NCBI GenBank assembly: GCA_022496805.1
Contig: CM040085.1
Location: 32,951,811 to 33,015,810, forward strand
From: Pohlia nutans
Taxonomy: Eukaryota > Streptophyta > Bryopsida > Bryales > Mniaceae
Direction: 5' to 3'
Length of the DNA: 64,000 bases
Shown piece after piece: positions 43,201 through 53,900 of the stretch. The notes under the pieces were generated by a model. The model was not told the DNA's origin. It saw only the letters and a list, made by a program, of their open reading frames with translations, and did not search any database. Every line of letters starts with the position of its first letter. The stretch's first letter is position 1. A program made the translations under genes and the position numbers.

Positions 43201-44047
43201 GGAACCAAGAGCAAGAGCATTCTAACAATTCTAACGGTACCACAGTACCAACGGTACCACGGTCCCAAGAGCCTTCCTACGGTACCACAATACCAAGAGC
43301 AAGAGTATTCCGTACCAGGAGCCTTCCGACGGTACCACAATAGCAAGAGCATTCCGACGGTAGCAAGAACTCACGGTACGTTATATACAAATAAACCAAA
43401 CAAAACAAACTACCTTCCTTAATAGTAAACTACCTTCCTTAATAGTTAACAGTATACCTTCCTTAATAGTTAACAGTAAGATTAAGGAAAACCAAACAAA
43501 ACAAACTACCTTCCTTAACAGTAAGATTCTGAAAGTCAATCTGCTATTGAGTTAACCTCCAGGACGAGAATTAATGCTCAGTTACTACCTTGAGGTGCTC
43601 TTTAATCTCTGCTCCACCAACACCAATCCGAAAACCATCACTTGGCCTTCGAGCCCGATTATCAATATTTTGTAAGATGCCCATCCAAGGACGCACTCGC
43701 TTATCGTCGCTGTCAAGCCTCGGAGGGATGTCTTGCTCCAAATGGATCACTCGCTCGGCCTGAGGCTGTTTCCTTCCTGCCATATTCTTTTCCAGGTATC
43801 TCTGCAAGGCGCGGTGCCTTCCAGCAGCCACGGGGCCCCGTTTCCCTTTCCCAACTCCCTGCGCATGCTGCAAGATTTCGGGGTATTTGTAGTCTTGCTT
43901 CTTGCGACCCGGCGAATACGGACACCTGAATGTGCCGTCCGAGTTTAAGCATTTCAATTGACCACTTTGAAGGCCATCCCAACCTTGCTCATACGCCTCG
44001 GTCACTTCGTCTGAATCGTATCCATCGCTATCAGGGTCTTCCATCAT
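40231..44047 (-). CDS. XS/XH-domain protein (FDM/IDN2 family), 8 exons
   Basis: Reverse-strand exons 44047-43589, 42720-42508, 42378-42102, 41964-41783, 41643-41554, 41358-41032, 40925-40722 and 40584-40231 join with GT-AG introns to 701 residues. The family (IDN2, FDM1-5, related to SGS3) binds dsRNA and acts in RNA-directed DNA methylation. Domains: zf-XS about 41-67 (FRCPYSPGRKKQDYKYPEIL, QHAQGVG), where the second Cys of the usual CPxC is Ser; XS domain about 120-250 (WMGILQNID, HLGMAVIGFRNSMDGFKDAE, HLYGWMTTKKVDFDGYY); a long coiled coil about 250-520 rich in E, K and Q; XH domain about 525-670 (IGVKVLGAVNTEGWWDACKD, ELTKLRNKYGLLVANAVGVA, IATWNPSGRY); and a basic tail. Domain order and length are as expected for a full-length member. 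Which FDM/IDN2 subgroup it belongs to cannot be told by eye. Confidence 0.93.
43081..43376. repeat. Minisatellites in intron 1 of the XS/XH gene
   Basis: Four tandem copies of a 21-22 bp unit (CATAAGTCTCACACCGTAAG) at 43081-43163, followed by interleaved repeats of GGTACCACARTACCAA and AGAGCATTCCGACGGTA to 43376. A further CTACCTTCCTTAATAGT repeat occupies about 43410-43530. The intron is 868 nt. Confidence 0.85.
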
Positions 44048-45009
44048 CTAATCTGAGATTGGAGACAAGTTTCGATCAAATTTCGCGATAGTGAGCGACT
44101 CACCATCGTCAAATTTCAAGAAATCACTATCTACTTCTTCATGTGCAAAAAAAAAAGAAGAAAATCCGTATCTAGCCAGCCAGACAAGAAAAGTTTCACT
44201 CAATACATCAAATTTTCTGCGAGCGATTTGCTTTCGCTATCAACACACACATTGATTTTATTTGAGAGTCGCTATCTATATCTTCTTGTATCAAAGTAAA
44301 AAGGAAGCAAATCCGTCTCTACAAGATACAAATATAAAGTTACGAACAACTCAAAGAAGCAATAGCTCTTGAATGAAAAAAATTAATGAAAAAAATCGAA
44401 CATCGCTTCAGATATACAAAAACTTCAAAGACACCGCTCAAGAATTAATCCTCCCTGAAGTTCCCTAGAAAAAGAAAAGAAAAAACAAGGAAAAATAAAT
44501 AAACAAACAAATAAAACACGGTGATGCAAAAAGAATCATACATACCAATGTGAGTTTTTCGAATACGACGAAGCTCGGGAGAAATTAATCAATGCGACGC
44601 AGCTGCACAGCAAAAACCTTCCAAGAGCTTCAAGCCTTGAAAACCTTCAAAAATCCACAACTTCTTCCACAGTTTGAAGAATCAAGCGCGGCTTAGTGCA
44701 AAAGAATCGAAAAGAGCGGCGCAACGCACTGCACTGAAGAATCCGACCGGCGCCTTGGCGAGATTACAAAACATAAAATAAATATTTCCCCGAGGTCTTG
44801 GTTGTGGTGTGCCTTTCCGGCATCTTCAGCAGAAGACTTCTCATACAATATACCGGATGAATGATATTCGTAAATTGGATGAATGTGGATGAAACTTATA
44901 GCCCCTTTTGCAGTCAGTCGTGGGTCGTGCTGCTGATTTTCCACGTCAGAGTTTCTGCCACGTCGACTTTTCAGTAGATTTGAAACAGACAGGATTTCTA
45001 TCCTTTTAA
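44048..45009. promoter_or_regulatory. Upstream region of the XS/XH gene
   Basis: Probable promoter and leader on the reverse strand; the composition becomes GC-richer near 44560-44940. No core motif assigned. Ends at the TTAA (45006-45009) bounding the next transposon cluster. Confidence 0.35.
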
Positions 45010-45068
45010 CCCTTTAGTGCCCAGGGTGATTTTGGAGAAACCGCAGGTTTTTGGGTGATGTTTTTTAA

Positions 45069-45611
45069 CCCCTAAATGCCCAAACGACCATTTTCTGGTC
45101 GCTGCCCAAATCTAACAGGCTGCCCGGAATTAAAAAAGGTATTTTTTTGAAAAATAAAAAATATTTTAAAATACTACATCAAGTCTACTTTCCAACCCAA
45201 TTTGAATTATGTCAATCCGAGTTAAACTCCACCTAGGAGAATTTATCAAAGTGAATCACTTCAACATTGTCTTAGTGTTACAAAATTTTCTATTTGGGGA
45301 AAGTAATGATGTTCCCTCCATCATTTCTTTTTCTTTTTTGAAGTTTACAATAGACAAACCAAATTTAACCAATCATGCTAAATTTTAAACTCTAAAAGTG
45401 AAAATTAAAATTTATACAAATTTTCAAAGGTTAATGCTTTTAAATTCATTAAAAAAAGATCTGAAGTTATTTTTGGAAGTTTGACTGTACGGATAATTTG
45501 TAGAGATGATACTCTACATTTTGTCTATTGAACCAAACTTCATCAAACATATGGAAGGCACATATTATAACACATCTATGTTTTGTCCAATATCCCTCGG
45601 GCTTTTAGGGG
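45069..45611. mobile_element. TTAA-flanked element, 543 bp
   Basis: Ends CCCCTAAATGCCC and complemented CCCCTAAAAGCCC; TTAA at 45065-45068 and 45612-45615. The right TTAA is shared with the adjoining element. Non-coding. Confidence 0.8.
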
Positions 45612-45615
45612 TTAA

Positions 45616-45840
45616 CCCCTAAACGTCTAAAAGTGCCTTTGCGGCCAATAGAATACGGTGTATTTTTCTAGTATTTGGAATGGATCCAGACCTTTTCTAG
45701 GTTTGAGTTCAACACAGAAGCTGAAATTTACATCAATGCGGTTCTAGTGAGCTATTGAGATCCCAATTTAGAGCTTCTTGTTGGTAGCAAATACCAATTA
45801 TACGGTCACGTATCTACTATCCCCATGGGACGTTTAGGGG
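45616..45840. mobile_element. TTAA-flanked element, 225 bp
   Basis: Perfect 12-bp ends CCCCTAAACGTC and GACGTTTAGGGG; TTAA at 45612-45615 and 45841-45844. The smallest clear member, with an empty interior. Confidence 0.85.
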
Positions 45841-45911
45841 TTAAACTCTCTTTGTTGAAATTAGGGATACTATTAATAGTATTCAATTATATAAATATAA
45901 ACATACCTTAA

Positions 45912-46479
45912 CCCCTCAAGGACCAAGGCTGATTTTTCAAGTTCGGTCAGCTCACTGTGGAATGAGTATTGATCCTCAATTCTTGAAATATTTTGTGGTG
46001 ATTCTACTCTTTGTAACGAAGATGGGATGGTAATTTGCGTACGCAGGTGATGTATAAATCAAAAGATACAATCATGCAAAGGTGAAAAACCTAACTGCGG
46101 GCAGCTCCTGAAAATTTTCATACAATGAGCTATGCATCTGAATTTTTGCACACAATGAGCTAACACCCTCATGCACACAATTGCCAAATTCATTTTACCA
46201 AATTTGAGACTAAACTTTGCATTTTTGGCATTTTCAGAAAGTTTCAAATATGGGCAGCATGTCAAAAGAAAAAGGTGCAACCAACTTTGAAGCTTATAAT
46301 CTTACTATTGAAGAACCCTGACCGGTTGAAAATTTGTAGGTTGTAATAAATTCAAGTTGCTTGAAATATCCTACGGTTGAATTGGTCAAAAAGGTCATAG
46401 ATCAAAAAATATTTGTCTTTTTATGAGAAGGGGTACTTTGGAGTGTTTGGAGAGGAACATAGCTGCGGTCTTTTAAGGA
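45912..46479. mobile_element. TTAA-flanked element, 568 bp, diverged ends
   Basis: Left end CCCCTCAAGGACCAAGGC and complemented right end TCCTTAAAAGACCGCAGC match imperfectly; TTAA at 45908-45911 and 46480-46483. Less certain than its neighbours. Confidence 0.6.
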
Positions 46480-46953
46480 TTAATGAAACAAGTGTCAGTA
46501 AAATCTTGGTAAGATCAAACTGTTGGATTGGAAGATTACAATACTTTGAACAGTATAATGCACACTCGAAAATAAGATTTTGGGAGGTGTGATATTTCAA
46601 AGTTAAATATAATTTGGGTTAAATTTTCAAAACAAAAGTGAAGATGTCCATTGCAATCTTTCATGTCAAGAACGGACTCATATATAATTATTGTGAATTT
46701 TATAAGTGAGAGTGACTTATCCATGTATGGTTTAGGACAATAATTTATACGTTAAAATAAGAAAGGAGCTAGTACATTCATCAAGATTGGACATGAACAA
46801 CAAAACACAATCCAAAAATAATAATACAAGATAACAAACTTCCAAACACAAAAAAAAACCGCATAGTACATGTGTTGTATTTGCAAGAATTTGTTGTAGT
46901 TTGAGGTATTTGCAGTATTTTGGTTTTTTGTACATAGGTATTTAGATATTTAA

Positions 46954-47522
46954 CCCCTAAACGCCTAGAGCCCTCTCCAAATTCGGCAGTTTTGCAAAGA
47001 TGCATTATAAAATGCAACCTAGAGGGATATTTTGAACTTGATATATGAATAAAAGTTGTACATTATGAATTTTAGATTCTATCCATACAGCTAGATCTAT
47101 GATTGCTATTACCAGTAATTTTGTATAAAATTTGAAACGTGAAATTCAAAATTCTTTTGTAATTCAATTACGAATAAGATATTAACAATCTACGGATGAA
47201 TTTTTTTGTGATAGGTTGAAATGTAATACTCTAAGTGTAGTGCTTTTTGGAGAAATTTTGGTTGCTTAATTTTATGAATTGACTTTTTTAAAAGCACTTT
47301 TACACTAAAATCTTCAAAATTTTAGGTGAATCACTACAACATGAAATGAGGCATAAAAATTTCACAAAACATCCCCTTTCTAATCGGATCACATATGCAT
47401 GAAGCTAACTTCCCATAAAATCTACAGTAAAAATTCCACACTGCTAAAAGTGCATGACGGATCAGAAATTATGGATGCAATCTGTACATCGTCCAAAAAA
47501 TAGATGCTTAGGCAGTTAGGGG
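46954..47522. mobile_element. TTAA-flanked element, 569 bp
   Basis: Ends CCCCTAAACGCCTAGAGC and complemented CCCCTAACTGCCTAAGC; TTAA at 46950-46953 and 47523-47526. Its subterminal block TATTTTGAACTTGATATATG recurs at 49400 in a truncated relative. Confidence 0.8.
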
Positions 47523-47686
47523 TTAAGAAAGTCAGATTCCAAATTTTCTTTTTGCATCATTTGCAGAATCAAAAGTTATACATCTAAACTTCAAACATCG
47601 GACTGAGATGGTTCACAGAATTTACAGCATTTCATTTTTGGTGATTTAGCGACCACTTACCGATTACCTAGGCACTAAAGGGTTAA

Positions 47687-48573
47687 AGTAGAGATTAGAA
47701 ACCCGATTGTCTTAAGAAGCACTTACTTTTATGAGAATAAATCGTTCTTTTATAATTCCCATTTTCAAGAGGATTCCAACTCACTAAAATAATATTGACG
47801 GCGTCCCTTTGTCCCATAATAGATTATGCTTTTGAGCTTTGAGAAAAAAATTGTCCCAAATTACTTGATGCAAATCATTTATTCAATCGAACTTGTTGTT
47901 TTACAGATTCTAACAAAGTAAAATCATAAGATAGGTGTACAACATAAGTGCTTTTCATGTGTGAAGCTTGCCTTTACTCATGTGTGGAACCCTATAACTA
48001 TTGCAACCACCTACTTTCATAGTTTCATGCAATGTTGTAAACTCAAGAAAGTCAAAACTTGAATTGACAAGCTATCATATCATACGCGTCCTTCACATCA
48101 TGAACAAGTTCATCAATTGATTTGAGAGCTTGTTCATGCTAAAAGATTGAATAGCCGGACCTCTTGAATGTCACATTCTACGAGCTACCAGCACACATGC
48201 CACATGCCACTTGACACACATACTATATGCCGTATGATATTGCTTGAACATACAACTACTCAGAAATAGAAACTTATTGTATTAAGAGATTTGATGAAAT
48301 CATTCTAGTTTGCTTTATTTTTATTCTTTTCAAAAGCATCATCTATTATGGGATAGAGGGAATACATGTTATTTGGATTTATAGAGAAGTTATGAATTTT
48401 TTAAGTATTGCTTATAAATGGAGTAATGTTGTGAATAGGCTTAGAGTATGAAGGAATCAAATAATATCATCTATATAATAAGGAAGTTCCAAGAGATAAA
48501 GAAGCTCTTCAGATTGGATGAATTTGTAATTACTGCAGTCAAGATTATTAGAACACCAATAGTTGATTTTTAA
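47687..48573. other. AT-rich intergenic DNA
   Basis: No gene or repeat family recognised. Confidence 0.3.
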
Positions 48574-49160
48574 CCCCTAAAAGACGGTAGGTTTTTCTTG
48601 TTTTTTAGCATCATTTTCACTCCATTCTATTCATTTTTTTGTGATTTTTTTAATTATTTTTGATGTCATTCTTAGCATCTTTGGAAAGCTCTCGACAATA
48701 GGGGCACATACCAAAGTCGTTTAAGATTTTTTTGACTAATTAAAAAAAAATTCCCATGTCTCCAAAGACGGTCAAAAAATGTTAGAAAAGATTGTCATTT
48801 CATATTTTTCACTTCAAACGCTATGAGCTTGCAATGTGTACAATTAAATTCTATGAAAATTTTACCATGCATTTTTTTGGTAGTCTAAAGCAAGATCCTA
48901 CAGTTAGAGATGAAAAATAATAATTTCTAAAGTTCATTTTAAGCCTAGCCCGCACTACCCATTCTCCCAAAAAAAAACCTCTTTTTCTCCATAACTTCCA
49001 CCTACAAAGTTAAAATAAATAAAAAATTAGTTCTCCATTATTGTATTGACATACCAAATTCACAAAGATTTTTTTTTTTAAATTAGGATAAAAATTGACA
49101 CCGTGGTTACCTACCCGAACATTGAAATGTCCTAGTTAGGACATTTTGGTCCTTTAGGGG
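48574..49160. mobile_element. TTAA-flanked element, 587 bp
   Basis: Ends CCCCTAAAAGACGG and complemented CCCCTAAAGGACCAAAATG; TTAA at 48570-48573 and 49161-49164. The interior block TGATGTCATTCTTAGCATC plus GGAAAGCTCTCGAC recurs (inverted) in intron 1 of the XS/XH gene near 42975-43010. Confidence 0.8.
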
Positions 49161-49339
49161 TTAAAATGAGCACATTTCAACTTCCCAAAGCAATAGTTGC
49201 GTTTTAAAATCAGAATGTTCCAACTTCCCCATTCAATTAGGTTGGTTTGTACCAACATATTTAAAATGAGAATGATTCAAAAGTTTTCTAGTTATCATTC
49301 CGATTCCAACGACATGGGCTTTTCTCTAGTAATCATTAA

Positions 49340-49440
49340 TCCCTAAAAGACCACACCTCACTATAGATTTGAAGAAATGTAAAAATGCATAATGAATTGA
49401 TATTTTGAACTTGATGTATGAATAAAAATTGTACATTAGA
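49340..49440. mobile_element. Truncated relative of the 46954-47522 element
   Basis: TTAA (49336-49339) then TCCCTAAAAGACC and, further in, TATTTTGAACTTGATGTATG with AATAAAAATTGTACATTA, as in 46954-47522. It runs into satellite units with no right terminus. Confidence 0.6.
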
Positions 49441-49445
49441 GAAAA

Positions 49446-50970
49446 CCCACACCTACACCTACAAAAAAAAAACCAAAGATGTTTGTTTGTTGCTTTGTAT
49501 TCCAACAATGAATGACAAACCATTGCTTGACAATAATAAGCTATTTTACAGAACAAGCTTCCCACGCCTACAATAGACTACTAACTATTCACAACAAACC
49601 CCACACCTACAAAGAGAAAACCAAAGATGTTTGTTTGTTTATAGATTCAAACCAGACATCCTTTGCATAAAAGGACTCCCATACAAAAATGACCCACCAT
49701 CTCAGCCATCAGACAACCTCACAATTCAATTTATTGAATTTACATACTGTAATGACAGATTCCCACAAACAACAATAGATATCAAAAATCAAAAATACCA
49801 ACCACTTATTAACAGCATTATTAATTTAGGATGGAAAGTTGACCCACTCATAGTCATCACGGCAGGAGCTAGAGGCATAACACATATCCCCTCAATGAAA
49901 CTCCTCGAAACAAAATTTAAATTACCAGAAACCACCATTAAACAGACATTCAAAGAAATAAATACCATTGCTATACATCATGCCGGATCAATTATTCTAC
50001 ATAAAAGAAAAATAGAAAATAATCAACCACTACCAATAGATTATTGAATAAGACAAAACAATCAAACAAAAGGAGGGTAATGGTGTAGACCACTACTTAT
50101 TTCTTTTGTATTTTTTGTTTAGCTCACAGTGCACACTTGTCTCAGGTAGATGGGACGGGGCCGATTGGTTGGTACAAACTTTCCTGCCTATGAATAATTC
50201 ACTAGCAGCACCAAGTCATGTATATCACAATAAACGCTCAGACGGACCCAACGGGAATCGAACCCAGACCGTACAATTGTAACATAAACGCCCTTCTCCA
50301 ACCAACCTTGAAACCATGACTTGGCGACCTCCAGCAAAACAAACACCAATTTATACCCGTGCAAGTTCTAATCTAACGTATTTTACTAGTGTTACTAGTA
50401 TTTATCTCTGGTTACTAAAGTGTCTATTCTCGAAAGAGGTGAGTAGTCTTGTACCAATGGACCTTTGTCCGGTGGGCATTGGCTCATTGACAAGACGAAC
50501 AGACACTTTATTCACGTCGGCCTCGAAAGAGGACCGGAGTTCATATCTATCTATCTGTTTGTTTGTTGCTCAGTATCCAATTCAGTGAAGGACAAACCAA
50601 TATTTGACATAAATAAGCTATTCAATAGAGTATGACGATAGACTACTATTCATAACAAAACCACAAAAAACTCCACACCTACGAAGAGAAACCAAATATG
50701 TTTGTGTGTTGCTTTGTATTCCAACAGTTAACTACAAACCAATGCTCGACAATAATAAGCTATTATACATAGTAGGGCAAGCTTTGCACGCCTGCAATAG
50801 ACTACTATTTACAACAATACCACAAAAACCCCACACCTACAAAGATAAACCAAAGATGCTTGTTTGTTGATTCATATCCCAACAATTAACGACAAACCAA
50901 TGCTTGATAATAATGAGCTATTATGGAGAGTAGAGCAAGCTTTGCACACATGTGATAAAAAACCAAATAT
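49446..50970. repeat. Satellite of about 155-bp units, interrupted by a LINE
   Basis: Units start near 49446, 49600, 50672 and 50830, with a partial one near 50945, each opening CCACACCTACAAAGAGAAAA-like and containing ACAATAATAAGCTATT and GACTACTA. The second unit is split by the LINE 3' copy; removing 49640-50567 restores a unit of about 145 bp. Confidence 0.85.
49640..50555 (+). mobile_element. 5'-truncated LINE copy (same family as 19.6-30.3 kb)
   Basis: Starts inside the C-terminal domain at RFKPDILCIKGLPY and continues IQFIEFTYCNDRF, VDPLIVITAGARGITHIPSM to TGA at 50045-50047, then a 3' UTR of about 510 bp matching 29807-30290 and ending in (TCTA)n. TGTTTGTTTGTT flanks both sides (49628-49639 and 50556-50567), a 12-bp target duplication. 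5' truncation is normal for target-primed reverse transcription. The residual ORF of about 130 codons is intact, so insertion is recent. Confidence 0.93.
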
Positions 50971-53900
50971 GTTTAACGTTGCACATTAGCATCACAAATT
51001 TCCACCACACGCCTCAATTAAATATAACAAACCTAAATGTTTCAAATCTAATTATCTAAAGTTAGCTTGGTTAAAAGTTTCAGCTTTTTGCATCATATAG
51101 TAAACTTTAGTTGAAAAATGGATTTAAATAATGATTATTGATGATTCACTTTAAGTGTTACGGGCCTTATTAAAGTCTTGATAGTAGGATTGAAGTCCAT
51201 CACTATTTTGTTTGACATCAAATATGAGGGACTAATCATAACTAGAGAGGTTTCTATTTCACGTGTGACCAAGGAATATTATTTCAAGGTATTTTGATGT
51301 AGAGGATAAATTAAATGAACTATTCCATTACCTAATTTTCTAATAATTGGTCATACCATACAATTACTTGGAATCAATTAAAGACTAGTATTCTAGTGAT
51401 TGTTCAGAAGTTGTTAAAATATTTAATTCAAAAAACAATTGTTATGTAAAGAAAAATCATAACTTCTTTTTGTGATCTTCATAAAAGTTGGAAAATATTT
51501 AATTTAAAAATCACATCATAATTTTGGCATGTATTTCCAAAGCATGTTTTAACTTGGGTTATTCATACACTGTCCTGCCCAAAAAAAAAAAAAAAAAAAA
51601 AAGCAATATTAGAAGGACATGTGCACTTTTATCAAATTGGGTGTTTTGTGCGTTTAAATGATAGTTCTCGACATGAGTGGCACAAATTGCATGTTTTGAA
51701 TGATGTGTACATTGTTGAGAAGGTGGCAAATCATTTCATGTGTAAGCACTGGTAGGATGCTTTCCTTTAGGGATCCAGGTGAAGGGTAGTTGCACACTAC
51801 GGTGTTCTTCTTTTCCGGTCATGTTTGTAGTTTTTGGCCTTTTTCTAACCTTTAAAGCTCAATAGAAGATTATTGGATAGAAACAAACTTATAGGACTAT
51901 GAAAAGTAATTAATATTCATACCTTAAAATACAAATGTGATTTTCAGTTTTTAAAAATAAGTTGCTAGATTAGAGAACCTTGTGCATTTGTAATATTTTT
52001 GATGCAGTCACAAGTCACAATGCACTGTTTTTGACAAATGCACTCCGTTTGTAATGCAATTTTTGGAATTTAACCTTCAAACTCTTCGTGCACATAGAAT
52101 TTTACTTATTGTACTCCTTTCCACAATTTTTTATTTAAAAATATTTTCTATATTGAAATTTATTAAATATAGACATCTTTTAGAATTTAGGCATTTTAAG
52201 CATGTATAAGAAGATTTGAAGAAATTCTAAATCATTATAGTAATCTATATAAGACATTACACATTGGCTTTGAATTGAATCTGCAAAAAGATTAGAAATT
52301 ATGCACAATATTCATCGTTGGACTTTCATCATGTTCATCGTGTAACTGATATTTAACTAATTATGGACTTTTAAAAATCCAGAAATAATATTGAATGCAT
52401 CCACCGAGGCGTCGACAAAATTAAAAAACAGATTTCTAAAATGAAAGATGTTCACATGCAGACTTTTTTGCTTCAAAAAAGGTCAAAACAATGAATATTA
52501 GACTATAGTTAGGTCACATAACTGATTTTTGGCCCAAAAACAAATTATAAAAAAAATTATAAAAAAAAAAATTCTCTCAAAAGTGTCGGTCGGTGGCCGA
52601 TATAATCCGGCTACCCACCGATAAAAGTTTCAATTGTCCAGAATTGAGCATTTTCTACAATTTTTTGCAAATTGTTTAAAATTTGTCATTTTGTCTAGAA
52701 TTCGTCGTTTTGTTCATAATTAGTTAAACATCTGTTGTGTTTTTTGTTCAAAAGGGTACTTTCAAATATTCATATTTCTTAATGTAAAGCCTTTACACAA
52801 ATAAAGAATGTATCTTTAGATTTCATATACATCAATCTCACCATTTGTTAAGAAAAAATAATTCAAAATATCACCAATGAGTTTTAATTTGTTTTGAAAA
52901 AGAGTGATTTTGACAAAAATGCTAAATGTGCATTGTTTGCACATTCTTTTGGTCATTGAGTAGGCACACTGTACCATGCAACTACCCTAAAGCATTGCAG
53001 AAATTTGTTTTTTTCCTGTGAAAACGATTATTTCATAATATTAGTGGCATAGGGCGTTGTAGTTTTGTGTGTTGACCACAAATTTTGTTTGCCATAAACT
53101 ATCATGTACAACATTCTCGGGAATGAGGATGCAAGGGAATTTTGTACAAGCATGTACTACCATCCTCTTTGCTAAGAATCATGTACATAATAGCCATTGT
53201 TGTTCTTTCCATCACTAATTCTTCCATGAGAATCTTCACAATCTTTGGTCGCTTAAATCAAACTTGTTTTTGCAGATTGAGGCAAAGTGGTAAAGCCACA
53301 ATATAGGGACCAAAAACTTCTGTCAAATGAGTGTAAAACAAGGTTGTTGCTTTAGCATACATGTCCATCATAAAAGAAAAGACGTAAATATGCACAAGGG
53401 GCCAATACCATGTTATAGAAAAAATACGAGAGTTCTAATACCTGAATGCCACTAGATAGTTAGGATATGTGAACACATTCAAAATCATCTGAAACCACCT
53501 TTAAAAACTCAACAAATGATTCTTTTAGAAGATACGTTTATGTTCCAAAATGTTAGGATCTTTGTTGAATCTACCCTGGCAAAAAAAGAATCACATCATT
53601 TCTTGTGTTTTAAGAGTCACTAGCAGAGTGCAAAATTTCCATCTTTCATAGAGTCCAAATCTCATCAAATCCCCACAATTTATTCAAGCAAAAACACTTA
53701 GAGTGCCAAATGTCACTCCATTCATAGAGCCCAACTATCATCATACTTCAACCCATTCAAGCACAATCACTGGAGCCTCCATTTATGTTTTCATATATGT
53801 TCGGCATTCTTAATCCCTTAAGCACCAAGATCCTATGGTATTAAATAAACAATAAAAACTAAAAAGCAAAAACTACAAAACAACAAATTTCACTCACTAT

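Larger units (their letters stand above)
45010..47682. mobile_element. TTAA-flanked host element containing four others
   Basis: TTAA at 45006-45009 and 47683-47686; ends CCCTTTAGTGCCCAGG and complemented right end CCCTTTAGTGCCTAGG. Internal TTAA-bounded elements (45069-45611, 45616-45840, 45912-46479, 46954-47522) account for most of its 2.67 kb. No transposase frame seen. Confidence 0.75.

Noticed and set aside
51579..51602. A-run as the tail of a retroposed gene
   Set aside because: No coding remnant or target duplication could be recognised next to it.
53810..53826. TTAA-TCCCTTAAGCACC as another TTAA element
   Set aside because: Only one end-like motif, no inverted partner within reach and a weaker match to the terminal consensus.
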